From positions 2,345,832-2,409,831 of the forward strand of contig NZ_MLJI01000001.1 in NCBI RefSeq assembly GCF_002095535.1: a stretch of 64,000 bases of DNA. The letters are read 5' to 3'. This document shows positions 1 to 10,883 of the stretch, in pieces; positions within the stretch are counted from its first letter, which is position 1, and the number at the start of each line of letters is the position of its first letter. The translations under genes were made by a program, and so were the position numbers. This DNA comes from Pantoea cypripedii (lineage in GTDB: Bacteria > Pseudomonadota > Gammaproteobacteria > Enterobacterales > Enterobacteriaceae). The notes under the pieces are model-generated. The model did not search any database. It worked only from the letters and a program-made list of their open reading frames with translations, and was not told the origin of the DNA.

Positions 1-3
1 GTA

Positions 4-612
4 ATGAAGCGGGCATTGATAATCATCGATATACAAAACGATTTTTGCCCCGGTGGCCCAATGGCAGTGCGTGAAGGTGACCTGACGGTTGCTGTTGCCA
101 ATCGCTACGCACGTGAATTTCGGGCCAGGGGCGAGTGCGTGGTGGCATTGCAGGACTGGCACCCGAAAAACCATGGCAGCTTTGCCTCTGTATCCGGCGA
201 GCCGGTGTATACCTTAGGGGAACTGAACGGACTGGCGCAGATCTGGTGGCCAGACCACGGCATTCAGGGTTCTGCAGGGGCCGATTTCCATCCGGAGCTG
301 GATCGTTCGCTGATTGATGCGGTGTTCCATAAAGGACAGGATGTGGATGTCGATAGCTACAGCGCCTTTTTCGACAACGGCCATCGCCGTAAAACCGAGC
401 TGGACAGCTGGCTGCGCGAGCGTGATATCAGCCATTTAGTGGTGCTGGGACTGGCAACCGATTACTGCGTTAAATACAGCGTACTGGATGCGCTGGAACT
501 GGGTTATCAGGTCGAAGTGGTGGAAGAAGGCTGCCGCGGCGTCAACCTCAACCCCGACGATAGCGCGATTGCCATTGAGCAGATGCGTAATCAGGGTGCG
601 GTAATTATCTGA
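4..612 (+). CDS. pncA: Nicotinamidase PncA
   Basis: This enzyme hydrolyses nicotinamide to nicotinate and ammonia in the cytoplasmic NAD salvage pathway. The 202-residue protein has the isochorismatase-like fold signature. The catalytic triad is visible as Asp9 (IDIQNDF), Lys110 (FHKGQD) and Cys155 (ATDYCVKYS), and likely metal ligands are Asp51 and His53 (DWHP) and His85 (WPDH). It is slightly shorter than my memory of the E. coli protein (about 213 residues), with the difference at the C terminus. The ATG lies at the very edge of the window, so its ribosome-binding site cannot be judged and an upstream start is possible. A hairpin separates it from the convergent yeaC. Confidence 0.95.
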   Translation: MKRALIIIDIQNDFCPGGPMAVREGDLTVAVANRYAREFRARGECVVALQDWHPKNHGSFASVSGEPVYTLGELNGLAQIWWPDHGIQGSAGADFHPELDRSLIDAVFHKGQDVDVDSYSAFFDNGHRRKTELDSWLRERDISHLVVLGLATDYCVKYSVLDALELGYQVEVVEEGCRGVNLNPDDSAIAIEQMRNQGAVII

Positions 613-617
613 AAATC

Positions 618-639
618 AGGGCTGGTGTTCACCAGCCCT
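618..639. terminator. Hairpin between convergent pncA and yeaC
   Basis: Ten perfectly paired bases on each side (AGGGCTGGTG / CACCAGCCCT) leave only a two-base centre. There is no long T tract on either side, so termination strength is uncertain. The position between converging stop codons suggests a bidirectional terminator. Confidence 0.6.
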
Positions 640-646
640 TCAGCAA

Positions 647-928
647 TCAGTGCAGGTTGATGCGGGTTACGTCGGTCTCGATGCCGAATTCTTCTTTCAG
701 CTCTTTCTTCGACTTCATCACCATCTCACCATCTTTGCCAATGGTCATATGCTGCGGTGCATCGTTGTGACGCGCCTGCCACAACATGACCAGCTGCAGG
801 CAGTTTTCACGCTGCTCCGGAGTCAGTGCCACACCATCCGGCCACTTCCCCGTCTCCACCGCGGTGGCAAGACGCTGGTAAACTTCTGGCGTCATCGCCG
901 CCAGCATCGCTTCCAGTTCCTGTTTCAT
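647..928 (-). CDS. yeaC: DUF1315 family protein YeaC
   Basis: A 93-residue soluble protein that matches E. coli YeaC (about 90 residues) in length, in its sequence throughout and in its position after msrB. Its function is not known. The N-terminal half is helical and ends in the conserved segment around WPDGVALTPEQRE. The C-terminal half is rich in Lys and Glu. It starts two bases after the msrB stop codon, so the two are almost certainly co-transcribed and probably translationally coupled. A role connected to methionine sulfoxide repair would be a guess from this context only. Confidence 0.9.
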   Translation of the reverse strand: MKQELEAMLAAMTPEVYQRLATAVETGKWPDGVALTPEQRENCLQLVMLWQARHNDAPQHMTIGKDGEMVMKSKKELKEEFGIETDVTRINLH

Positions 929-930
929 GC

Positions 931-1341
931 TTACCCCTGCTGTTGCTTGCCCTGCTCATCAGTGAAGCTGAGCGAGGCGGAGTTGACGCAATAGCGCTCA
1001 CCGGTCGGCTGTGGTCCATCCGGGAACACATGCCCCAGATGCGCATCACAGTTACCGCAGCGAATTTCGACGCGGTGCATGCCATGGGTATCATCTTCGA
1101 GGTAACGAATGGCGTCATCGCTGACGGGCTGGTAGAAACTTGGCCAGCCGCAGCCAGAGTCATATTTGCTCTCGGAGAGGAACAGCGGCGCGTTACACAC
1201 CAGGCAGTGGTAGATACCCTCCTGCTTGTTATGCAAAAGAGCGCCAGTAAAAGGAGGTTCCGTTCCGCGATGCTGGGTTACATAGCGCTGTATTTCGGAC
1301 AGCTGCGCGATTTTTTCCGCAGGTGCGGTGTCTTTAGCCAT
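931..1341 (-). CDS. msrB: Peptide-methionine (R)-S-oxide reductase MsrB
   Basis: Reduces the R epimer of methionine sulfoxide in oxidised proteins, using thioredoxin. The two zinc-binding CxxC pairs are visible (CLVC and CGNC), as is the catalytic-cysteine motif RYCVNSAS near the C terminus. I chose the ATG at 1341 ([10 protein letters not shown]). It aligns with the E. coli start and has GGAA nine bases upstream, whereas the in-frame ATG at 1362 has no Shine-Dalgarno sequence. From the chosen start the protein has 136 residues, close to the 137 of E. coli. It heads an msrB-yeaC operon that diverges from gapA. Confidence 0.95.
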   Translation of the reverse strand: MAKDTAPAEKIAQLSEIQRYVTQHRGTEPPFTGALLHNKQEGIYHCLVCNAPLFLSESKYDSGCGWPSFYQPVSDDAIRYLEDDTHGMHRVEIRCGNCDAHLGHVFPDGPQPTGERYCVNSASLSFTDEQGKQQQG

Positions 1342-1457
1342 TTTAGGATTCCGGGATGTCATTCTGAAAAAATCGACTAGTATTCTAACAAACGAATAAC
1401 ATCATCCGGGTCTTTTTTCGTGCGAACGCATTCGTCTCGCAGAGCACAGCACGAATT

Positions 1458-1473
1458 TGTGATGCCGATCACC
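1458..1473 (+). promoter_or_regulatory. CRP-like operator upstream of gapA
   Basis: TGTGA-TGCCGA-TCACC matches the CRP consensus TGTGA-N6-TCACA at nine of ten defined bases and is flanked by T and A runs as usual. E. coli gapA is known to be under CRP control. The site sits about 220 bases ahead of the gapA start codon and could also serve the divergent msrB. Confidence 0.6.
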
Positions 1474-1533
1474 CTTTACAATACACATCCCTTTATAGTC
1501 GGCGATCGGCAGATCTGGCTCTGGAATAATCGC

Positions 1534-1557
1534 CGTTGCGCAAGCGATTGCGCAACG
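1534..1557. repeat. Perfect 10-bp inverted repeat in the gapA upstream region
   Basis: CGTTGCGCAA and TTGCGCAACG flank a GCGA loop. An imperfect outer extension (GGAATAAT at 1523-1530 against AATAATTCC at 1558-1566) makes the whole element about 44 bases long. No T run follows, so it is not an intrinsic terminator. It could be an operator or a hairpin in a longer gapA leader transcript. Confidence 0.6.
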
Positions 1558-1609
1558 AATAATTCCTGTCAGTGGAATTGACCTGTCGCAACAATTGACA
1601 CGATTCCGC

Positions 1610-1637
1610 TTGACGCCTGGTAAGGTTTTTGTAATTT
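1610..1637 (+). promoter_or_regulatory. Likely main gapA promoter
   Basis: TTGACG at 1610-1615 and TAATTT at 1632-1637 are separated by 16 bases. Both the hexamers and the surrounding sequence resemble the E. coli gapA P1 promoter as I recall it. Transcription would start near 1644, giving a leader of about 37 bases. Confidence 0.6.
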
Positions 1638-1668
1638 TACAGCCAACCTTTTATTCACTAACAAATAG

Positions 1669-2679
<1,011 letters not shown>

Positions 2680-2700
2680 GATAACCAGTGAAATGGACAA

Positions 2701-2727
2701 GGGGCGACTTAGGTCGCCCTTTTTTTT
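2701..2727 (+). terminator. gapA rho-independent terminator
   Basis: GGGCGAC and GTCGCCC pair around a TTAG loop and are followed by eight T residues. This is a canonical intrinsic terminator placed about 20 bases after the gapA stop codon. yeaD starts only 25 bases further on, so yeaD may depend on read-through. Confidence 0.9.
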
Positions 2728-2752
2728 GGCTAGCTAAAGAGAAGGTCTTTGT

Positions 2753-3628
2753 ATGCAAGAGTCGCTTTTTTCGCTACCCGTGGTGACGCAGATTACCCCT
2801 TATCTGTCACAACGTCAGATTGGTGATTTACCCGTCATCGTCGTCAACCATCCCCGCGTCCGCGCCGCCATTACTTTGCAGGGTGCCCATCTGCTCGCCT
2901 GGCAACCGAGCGGTCAACAGCCGGTGCTGTGGCTGAGTGACAAAACACCCTTTGCTGAAGGGAAAGCTATTCGCGGCGGCGTGCCGATTTGCTGGCCATG
3001 GTTTGGTCCGGCCGGTGAACCGGCACACGGCTTTGCCCGTAACCTGCCCTGGACGTTGTCAGCGCATGATGAAAATGAAGAAGGTGTCCTTCTGACCTTC
3101 GAGCTGAAAAGCAACGCGCAGACCAAAAAGCTCTGGCCGCACGATTTCACCCTGTTTGCCCGCTTCCGTATCGAATCCCATTGCGAGATCGAACTGGAAG
3201 CACACGGTGGTTTTTCAGCCACCGCAGCGCTCCACAGCTATTTCCAGATAGCCGATATCGCCCAAACCGAGGTGAGCGGCCTGGGTAACGCGTTTATCGA
3301 CAAAGTGGACAGCAGCGCGTCCGGCGCATCAAATGGCCGCCAGACTTACCCAGGCCGGATTGATCGCGTATTTACCGCGCCGGATGATTGCAGCGTGATC
3401 CATGATAAAGGTGGCAACCGGCTTATCGAGGTTTACCATCATTATCAAAGTGACGTTGTCACCTGGAATCCGGGACCCGAATTGTCATGCAGCATGGCTG
3501 ATATGGCTAATGATGGTTACAAAACCATGGTGTGCGTGGAAACCGCGCGCATTAATCAGCCGTTAGTGAGCGCTGGTGAATCCCCTGCCCGCCTCGCCAC
3601 CACCTTCCGGTTGCGCAGTAAAGCCTGA
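2753..3628 (+). CDS. yeaD: D-hexose-6-phosphate mutarotase YeaD
   Basis: An aldose-1-epimerase superfamily enzyme that interconverts the anomers of glucose 6-phosphate and related hexose phosphates. At 291 residues it is close to the 294 of E. coli. Characteristic segments are visible: GGVPICWPWFG near residue 80 and ALHSYF near residue 160. It lies downstream of gapA, as in E. coli, with only the gapA terminator between them, which suggests low-level read-through from the strong gapA promoter in line with a role in hexose-phosphate metabolism. A second promoter in the short gap cannot be excluded. Confidence 0.95.
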   Translation: MQESLFSLPVVTQITPYLSQRQIGDLPVIVVNHPRVRAAITLQGAHLLAWQPSGQQPVLWLSDKTPFAEGKAIRGGVPICWPWFGPAGEPAHGFARNLPWTLSAHDENEEGVLLTFELKSNAQTKKLWPHDFTLFARFRIESHCEIELEAHGGFSATAALHSYFQIADIAQTEVSGLGNAFIDKVDSSASGASNGRQTYPGRIDRVFTAPDDCSVIHDKGGNRLIEVYHHYQSDVVTWNPGPELSCSMADMANDGYKTMVCVETARINQPLVSAGESPARLATTFRLRSKA

Positions 3629-3650
3629 TACAAGCGGCGCTGATGCGCCG

Positions 3651-4502
3651 CTAGACCACATCCAGCGGCAGCTTATCCTGCGGCGGTGGAAACGCCTGGT
3701 TCAGCAACGCCAGTTCTTCCCCGCTTAACACCACATCAAGCGCTGCCGCATTTTCCCGCACATGAGCCACACTGCTGGCTTTCGGAATGGCGATCACCCC
3801 GTCTTTACGAATCACCCATGCCAGCAGCAATTGCGCTACGCTAATGCCCTGCTGTTGTGCAACCTGCTGCACGCGCGCATCGCTGAATAATGACTGACGC
3901 AGACGCCCCGCCTGAGCTAACGGGCAGTAGGCCATGATGGGGACATCACGCTGCTGACATTCCGGCAGCAAATCATATTCGATCCCCCGCGAGGCGAGAT
4001 GGTAGAGCACCTGATTGGTCAGACAGGCGCTACCGCCGTCTTCTCCCCACAGCTCCTGCATATCATCAGTATCGAAATTCGATACTCCCCAGTGGCGGAT
4101 TTTCCCCTGCTGTTGCAGGGTTTCCATCGCAAGGATGGTTTCTTCCAGGGGAATGTTGCCGCGCCAGTGCAGCAAATACAGATCGAGATAATCGGTCTGT
4201 AAACGGCGCAGACTGCGCTCACAGGCATCAATGGCATCCACTGCTCCGGCGTTCCACGGGTAGACCTTTGACACCAGCCAGGCCTGATCGCGTCGTCCTT
4301 TTAATGCCTCACCCACGACAATTTCCGCCCCACCCTCAGCATACATCTCAGCGGTATCAATCAGCCGTAGCCCGCAGTCCAATCCGGCCTGTAACGCTGC
4401 CACTTCCTGCTGGTGTGTCGCCGGGTTTTCCCCCATATACCAGGTGCCCTGACCGATCGCCGGCAGGGGTAATTCCCCTTTAAACTGAATTGTTCTGGTC
4501 AT
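3651..4502 (-). CDS. yeaE: Aldo-keto reductase YeaE (methylglyoxal reductase family)
   Basis: NADPH-dependent aldo-keto reductase. E. coli YeaE reduces methylglyoxal and other aldehydes. The 283-residue TIM-barrel protein shows DTAEMYAEGGAE (containing the conserved Asp and catalytic Tyr), LVSKVYPWN (Lys), LLHW (His) and the cofactor-binding segment AIPKASS. The start was set at MTRTIQF, which matches the E. coli N terminus and has GGAGGG directly upstream, although the spacing is short. Its stop codon lies about 20 bases from that of the convergent yeaD. An inverted repeat sits just ahead of the ribosome-binding site. Confidence 0.93.
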   Translation of the reverse strand: MTRTIQFKGELPLPAIGQGTWYMGENPATHQQEVAALQAGLDCGLRLIDTAEMYAEGGAEIVVGEALKGRRDQAWLVSKVYPWNAGAVDAIDACERSLRRLQTDYLDLYLLHWRGNIPLEETILAMETLQQQGKIRHWGVSNFDTDDMQELWGEDGGSACLTNQVLYHLASRGIEYDLLPECQQRDVPIMAYCPLAQAGRLRQSLFSDARVQQVAQQQGISVAQLLLAWVIRKDGVIAIPKASSVAHVRENAAALDVVLSGEELALLNQAFPPPQDKLPLDVV

Positions 4503-5168
4503 AACCCTCCAAATGCACCACATTGAAGCCCAATATTGGTGCAATGTAGCAAAATCGCCCCATCACGGAGCGCACATGCAAAACCAACAGAAAATAGAGC
4601 AACGAACCGCAGTCTGACATGGTGACTGACAGGTTGCAGAAGGTGTTCCAGCACGCGAAACGCATTGTTGCTCCGAACCGGGAGCAACGTCTCCTCCTGA
4701 CTTTATTCCCCCTCGCCACCGACAAAAAACGGCCCTGACCACCACGATAAGGTGATTCGTCATAAATAACAAAGGCACCAGGAGATAAGGCAACGGCAGA
4801 GGTGCTGAAAGCCGCAAAATATCAGGATCCCGGCACAGTAAGCACTTTAAGTTTGAAATGGTTCACAATTTATTCGGTCTATTAATATAACAATCACACG
4901 CAGAGTCTAACCAAATTCTGCCAATGGTTTAACTTTTAATGAGGGTGCTTCTCAATCGCAGCAGAATTGTCTCAAATCGACGATACCGGCCCGAAATGAG
5001 GTCCTGGTTTTCCATAGCTTATGAGACTTTGTTATTGATATATCGCTAAATAAGGAGAAAAGACGGAGGAAATTTCTTAAATGCCTTCTACAGTTAAAAG
5101 TAAGACGAGACTTTTTGTACGAGCAGAGTAACCATAAGAATTGTGTATCCCGATAAAAAAACGTCAGG
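4503..5168. other. Long non-coding gap between yeaE and yeaG
   Basis: E. coli has mipA in this position. Here there is no matching gene, and the short frames that exist have no ribosome-binding site or family resemblance. The right half is A+T-rich and probably holds upstream regulatory DNA for the yeaG promoter. The TGCACCA...TGGTGCA repeat at 4514-4543 is the only structure I can single out. Confidence 0.6.
4514..4543. repeat. Inverted repeat upstream of yeaE
   Basis: TGCACCA and TGGTGCA are separated by 16 bases. The left arm is immediately upstream of the yeaE ribosome-binding site, so it could be an operator or a 5'-UTR hairpin. The half-sites resemble those of NtrC, but the spacing is wrong for one dimer site. 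Confidence 0.4.
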
Positions 5169-5184
5169 TTGGCATAAGGGTTGC
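5169..5184 (+). promoter_or_regulatory. Sigma-54 promoter of yeaGH
   Basis: TTGGCA (GG at 5171-5172) and TTGC (GC at 5183-5184) have exactly ten bases between the GG and GC pairs, which is the fixed -24/-12 spacing of RpoN promoters. Transcription would begin near 5196, about 80 bases before yeaG. E. coli yeaGH belongs to the nitrogen-starvation (NtrC/RpoN) regulon, which supports the call. Confidence 0.8.
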
Positions 5185-5274
5185 TGTACTCAATAGAGAA
5201 TATCTTCCGGGAGCTGCAAGAGCATCTTATTACGCTCCTTTACCTGTGCTAAAAACGAAAGGACGGGCATCGCT

Positions 5275-7209
5275 ATGAATATATTCGATCACTATCGTCA
5301 GCGTTATGAAGCTGCCAAGGACGAAGAGTTCACACTGCAGGAATTCCTCGCAATCTGTAAGCAGGATCGCAGTGCATACGCCAACGCTGCAGAGCGACTG
5401 TTGATGGCCATTGGTGAGCCAGTGATGGTTGACACTGCTCAGGAGCCACGCCTTTCCAGAATATTCTCGAATCGCGTCATGGGACGCTACCCTGCGTTTG
5501 AAGAGTTCTACGGCATGGAAGAAGCGATTGAACAGATCGTCTCTTACCTGAAACATGCCGCGCAGGGGCTGGAGGAGAAGAAACAGATCCTTTACCTGTT
5601 GGGTCCGGTGGGTGGCGGTAAATCTTCCCTGGCCGAACGCCTTAAATCGCTGATGCAGCGCGTACCGATTTACGTGCTCAGTGCCGATGGCGAACGCAGC
5701 CCGGTGAATGATCATCCGCTGTGCCTGTTCAACCCGCAGGAAGACGCCAACATCCTCGAAAAAGAGTATGGCGTACCGCGGCGTTACCTCGGCACCATCA
5801 TGTCTCCGTGGGCGGCGAAACGCCTGCACGATTTTGGCGGCGATATTACCCGCTTTAAGGTGGTCAAAGTCTGGCCGTCTATTCTGGAACAGCTGGCGAT
5901 TGCCAAAACTGAACCGGGTGATGAAAACAACCAGGACATCTCCGCGCTGGTGGGTAAAGTGGATATCCGTAAACTGGAGAACCACGCCCAGAACGATCCC
6001 GATGCTTACGGCTACTCCGGCGCACTGTGCCGTGCTAACCAGGGCATTATGGAATTCGTTGAGATGTTCAAAGCACCGATTAAAGTGCTGCACCCCCTGC
6101 TGACCGCTACGCAGGAAGGTAACTACAACGGTACTGAAGGGATCTCCGCACTGCCGTTTAACGGCATCATTCTGGCGCACTCCAACGAATCAGAATGGGT
6201 CACCTTCCGTAACAACAAAAACAATGAAGCGTTCCTTGACCGTGTGTACATTGTCAAAGTGCCTTACTGCCTGCGTGTTTCCGAAGAGATTAAAATCTAC
6301 GAGAAACTGCTGAACCACAGTGAGCTAGCCACCGCGCCTTGCGCGCCGGGAACACTGGAAACCTTAGCGCGTTTCTCCATCCTTTCGCGCCTGAAAGATC
6401 CGGAAAATTCCAGTATCTACTCCAAAATGCGCGTCTACGATGGTGAGACACTGAAAGATACCGACCCGAAAGCCAAGTCATGGCAGGAGTACCACGACTA
6501 CGCTGGCGTGGATGAAGGGATGAACGGTCTTTCTACCCGTTTCGCCTTTAAAATCCTGTCACGCGTGTTCAACTTCGACCATGCCGAAGTGGCGGCTAAC
6601 CCGGTGCACCTGTTCTATGTGCTGGAACAGCAAATTGAACGTGAGCAGTTCCCGCAGGAGCAGGCTGAGAAATATCTGGAGCACCTGAAAGGTTACCTGA
6701 TTCCGAAGTACGCCGAGTTTATTGGCAAAGAGATTCAGACGGCTTACCTCGAATCTTACTCGGAATATGGTCAGAATATTTTTGATCGTTATGTCACCTA
6801 TGCCGATTTCTGGATTCAGGACCAGGAGTACCGCGATCCAGATACCGGACAATTGTTTGATCGTGAATCACTGAACGCCGAGCTGGAAAAAATCGAGAAA
6901 CCTGCCGGGATCAGCAACCCGAAAGATTTCCGTAACGAGATTGTCAACTTTGTGCTGCGCGCCCGTGCGCAGAACAGCGGACGCAATCCGAACTGGACCA
7001 GCTACGAAAAACTGCGCACGGTTATCGAGAAGAAAATGTTCTCGAATACCGAAGAGCTGCTGCCGGTGATTTCGTTCAATACGAAAACCTCAACGGACGA
7101 ACAGAAAAAACATGATGATTTTGTCGATCGCATGATGGAGAAAGGCTATACCCGCAAACAGGTGCGCCTGCTGTGCGAATGGTATCTGCGTGTGCGTAAA
7201 TCGTCATAA
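5275..7209 (+). CDS. yeaG: PrkA-type serine protein kinase YeaG
   Basis: Cytoplasmic AAA-like ATPase with a C-terminal PrkA kinase domain. In E. coli it acts in nitrogen and stationary-phase stress, together with YeaH. The 644-residue length equals that of E. coli, and identity looks very high along the whole protein. The Walker A motif GPVGGGKSS spans residues 110-118, and the AAA-type part covers roughly the first 370 residues. The ATG follows AAAGGACGG at reasonable spacing. It is the first gene of the yeaG-yeaH operon behind a sigma-54 promoter. Two hairpins lie in the 90-base space before yeaH. Confidence 0.98.
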   Translation: MNIFDHYRQRYEAAKDEEFTLQEFLAICKQDRSAYANAAERLLMAIGEPVMVDTAQEPRLSRIFSNRVMGRYPAFEEFYGMEEAIEQIVSYLKHAAQGLEEKKQILYLLGPVGGGKSSLAERLKSLMQRVPIYVLSADGERSPVNDHPLCLFNPQEDANILEKEYGVPRRYLGTIMSPWAAKRLHDFGGDITRFKVVKVWPSILEQLAIAKTEPGDENNQDISALVGKVDIRKLENHAQNDPDAYGYSGALCRANQGIMEFVEMFKAPIKVLHPLLTATQEGNYNGTEGISALPFNGIILAHSNESEWVTFRNNKNNEAFLDRVYIVKVPYCLRVSEEIKIYEKLLNHSELATAPCAPGTLETLARFSILSRLKDPENSSIYSKMRVYDGETLKDTDPKAKSWQEYHDYAGVDEGMNGLSTRFAFKILSRVFNFDHAEVAANPVHLFYVLEQQIEREQFPQEQAEKYLEHLKGYLIPKYAEFIGKEIQTAYLESYSEYGQNIFDRYVTYADFWIQDQEYRDPDTGQLFDRESLNAELEKIEKPAGISNPKDFRNEIVNFVLRARAQNSGRNPNWTSYEKLRTVIEKKMFSNTEELLPVISFNTKTSTDEQKKHDDFVDRMMEKGYTRKQVRLLCEWYLRVRKSS

Positions 7210-7221
7210 TTCGGTTTGTAA

Positions 7222-8577
<1,356 letters not shown>

Positions 8578-8584
8578 TAAGCAT

Positions 8585-8607
8585 AGCCGGTCACTGACCG
8601 GCTTTTT
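8585..8607 (+). terminator. yeaGH terminator
   Basis: AGCCGGTCA and TGACCGGCT form a stem with a minimal loop, followed by five T residues. It is placed a few bases after the yeaH stop codon. Confidence 0.85.
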
Positions 8608-8807
8608 CTTTCCCGCAGCCACGACATTCCTGCCAAACGACGCTGATTTTACCGACAAATTTAACTACAGATGCCCCAACACCTGCCGATATTAAAAAAT
8701 GTGTAATTTTGCGCTGACAAGCTATTGATAAGGCATTATCTTTTGTCTTCATCCGTGTGAAACTTACGCACTACATCTGATTTGCCACCCGCCGCAGGAG
8801 AATGCCG

Positions 8808-10535
8808 TTGAATGCCAGCATGGTTTACAGTTTGTTCATTATTGGTTCAGTGCTGGTAGCGGCAAGTATTCTGCTTAGCTCGTTTTCATCACGTCTCGGT
8901 ATCCCGATCCTGGTGATCTTCCTGGCGCTGGGGATGCTGACCGGGGTCGATGGTATCGGTGGCATCGCTTTTGATAACTATCCGGTCGCCTATCTGGTTT
9001 CAAACCTGGCGCTGGCGATCATCCTGCTCGACGGTGGGATGCGTACCAAAGCCAGCTCGTTTAAGGTCGCGCTGGGTCCGGCGCTGTCGCTGGCAACGGT
9101 TGGGGTGATGATCACCGCCGGTCTGACCGGACTGGCCGCCGCCTGGCTGTTCCATCTCGATTTGATGCAGGGCTTTCTGATTGGTGCCATTATCGGCTCC
9201 ACCGACGCCGCAGCGGTCTTCTCCCTGCTGGGCGATAAGGGTCTGAACGAACGCGTTAGCGCCACGCTGGAGATCGAATCAGGCAGCAATGACCCGATGG
9301 CGGTGTTTCTGACCATCACCCTGATCGACATGATTCAACAAGGACAAAGCGGCCTGAGCTGGATGTTTGTGGTGCATCTGGTGCAGCAGTTTGGTCTGGG
9401 AATTGTGCTGGGGCTGGGGGGTGGCTGGGCGCTGCAACAGCTGATCAATCGCATCAACCTGGCGCAGGGGCTGTATCCGCTGCTGGCGCTGAGTGGCGGG
9501 ATCATTGTCTTCGCGCTGACCACGGTGATGGAAGGCAGCGGAATTCTGGCGGTTTACCTGTGTGGCTTCCTGCTGGGCAATAGCCCGATTCGCAACCGCC
9601 ATGGCATTCTGCAAACTTTCGATGGTATGGCGTGGCTAAGCCAGATTGGCATGTTTATCGTGCTCGGGCTGCTGGTTACGCCTTCGGACCTCTGGCATAT
9701 CGCCATTCCGGCAATGCTACTGTCATTGTGGCTGATTCTGGTGGCACGCCCGCTGTCGATTCTGGTGGGATTATTGCCGTTTAAAGGTTTTACCGGGCGC
9801 GAACGCATCTTTATCAGTTGGGTCGGACTGCGCGGCGCGGTTCCCATCATCCTCGCGGTATTTCCGATGATGGCCGGGCTGGAGAATTCCTCGCTGTACT
9901 TCAACATCGCCTTCTTTGTGGTGCTGGTGTCCCTGATGCTACAGGGCACCTCCCTGGGCTTTGCCGCGCGCAAAGCCAAAGTGGTGGTCCCACCGACCGC
10001 CTCCCCAATTAGCCGGGTCGGACTGGATATACATCCGGAAAACCCGTGGGAGCAATTTGTCTATCAACTCAGCGCGGATAAATGGTGTATCGGTGCTGCA
10101 CTGCGCGATTTGCAGATGCCGCGTGAAACCCGTATCGCTGCGCTGTTCCGTGACAATGTGCTGATGCATCCCAATGGCAGTACGCGGCTTAAAGAGGGAG
10201 ATGTGCTGTGCGTGATTGGTCGCGAGCGCGATCTGCCCGCCCTCGGCAAGATGTTCAGTCAGTCGCCGCCGGTGGCACTCGACCAGCGCTTCTTTGGTGA
10301 CTTTATTCTGGATGCCGATGCACGCCTGCGTGATGTTGCACAGATTTACGGGCTGGACCTCGATGAAGAAACCAATGATCAACAGTCACTCGGCCAGTTG
10401 GTGATGTCCCTGCTGGGCAGCACACCGGTGGTGGGTGACCATGTTGAATGGAACCAACTGACCTGGACGGTGGCGGAGAAAGAAGACAATCACATTCTGA
10501 AGATTGGCGTCCGCCCGACGGAAGAGAAGGAATAA
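8808..10535 (+). CDS. nhaP2: K+/H+ antiporter NhaP2 (CvrA)
   Basis: Inner-membrane monovalent cation/proton antiporter of the CPA1 family. About 380 residues of hydrophobic helices are followed by a cytoplasmic TrkA-C/RCK-type domain ([13 protein letters not shown] to near the C terminus). The conserved acidic signature [10 protein letters not shown] is present. I chose the TTG at 8808: AGGAG lies seven bases upstream, and the resulting [10 protein letters not shown] aligns with E. coli MDATTIISLF. The ATG at 8802 is only one base from that Shine-Dalgarno sequence. The product has 575 residues, against about 578 in E. coli. In E. coli this gene follows dadX. Here it lies 3.5 kb away from it and on the opposite strand. 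Confidence 0.93.
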   Translation: MNASMVYSLFIIGSVLVAASILLSSFSSRLGIPILVIFLALGMLTGVDGIGGIAFDNYPVAYLVSNLALAIILLDGGMRTKASSFKVALGPALSLATVGVMITAGLTGLAAAWLFHLDLMQGFLIGAIIGSTDAAAVFSLLGDKGLNERVSATLEIESGSNDPMAVFLTITLIDMIQQGQSGLSWMFVVHLVQQFGLGIVLGLGGGWALQQLINRINLAQGLYPLLALSGGIIVFALTTVMEGSGILAVYLCGFLLGNSPIRNRHGILQTFDGMAWLSQIGMFIVLGLLVTPSDLWHIAIPAMLLSLWLILVARPLSILVGLLPFKGFTGRERIFISWVGLRGAVPIILAVFPMMAGLENSSLYFNIAFFVVLVSLMLQGTSLGFAARKAKVVVPPTASPISRVGLDIHPENPWEQFVYQLSADKWCIGAALRDLQMPRETRIAALFRDNVLMHPNGSTRLKEGDVLCVIGRERDLPALGKMFSQSPPVALDQRFFGDFILDADARLRDVAQIYGLDLDEETNDQQSLGQLVMSLLGSTPVVGDHVEWNQLTWTVAEKEDNHILKIGVRPTEEKE

Positions 10536-10612
10536 TCCGAGGCCAGACCACTCGTAAACCGAGCCAGAACGACTATGATCACAGTTCCACCCAGTGCAAA
10601 CGGGAGATTCCT

Positions 10613-10846
10613 ATGGGACATGTGGTTAAGATTGGTCGTTACGAGATCATTGATGCGGAACTGAACGCCGAGAAACTCGACACCGTCAGTATCCCCTGCC
10701 TGACGAATCCCGGCCTCAGCTATCAGCTTGACGGCTGGGATCATGAAACCAGTGTACCGGCCTGGATCGATGGTGAACCCGTTGATCTGGAAATTGGTCA
10801 CTATGATAAGCAACAAGACCGCTGGGTACTAAAGAAACCCGCCTGA
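10613..10846 (+). CDS. yebV: DUF1480 family protein YebV
   Basis: A 77-residue acidic soluble protein. It resembles E. coli YebV across its length: VKIGRYEI, the TIPC-like VSIPC, the QLDGWDHETSVPA block and the YDKQQDRWV block. The family's function is unknown. The ATG at 10613 follows GGGAGA with good spacing. The longer open frame beginning further left has no ribosome-binding site and overlaps nhaP2. In E. coli yebV lies downstream of rsmF, about 49 kb from here in this window, so the gene has moved. It probably has its own promoter in the 77-base gap or is read through from nhaP2. Confidence 0.8.
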   Translation: MGHVVKIGRYEIIDAELNAEKLDTVSIPCLTNPGLSYQLDGWDHETSVPAWIDGEPVDLEIGHYDKQQDRWVLKKPA

Positions 10847-10858
10847 GTCATTTTATTT

Positions 10859-10883
10859 ACCGCCATCCGTTTCGAATGGCGGT
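10859..10883 (+). terminator. Hairpin after yebV
   Basis: ACCGCCAT and ATGGCGGT pair across a nine-base loop, 12 bases after the yebV stop codon. The following TTATTCC is a weak T tract, so this is a probable rather than certain terminator. Confidence 0.6.

Noticed and set aside
5065..5131. 16-codon leader peptide before yeaG (ATG at 5081)
   Set aside because: The spacing to GGAGG is 11 bases, the frame lies upstream of the predicted sigma-54 start, and nothing else supports it.
5230..6180. 316-codon leftward open frame opposite yeaG
   Set aside because: It is the antisense shadow of a highly conserved gene. There is no ribosome-binding site and no family resemblance.
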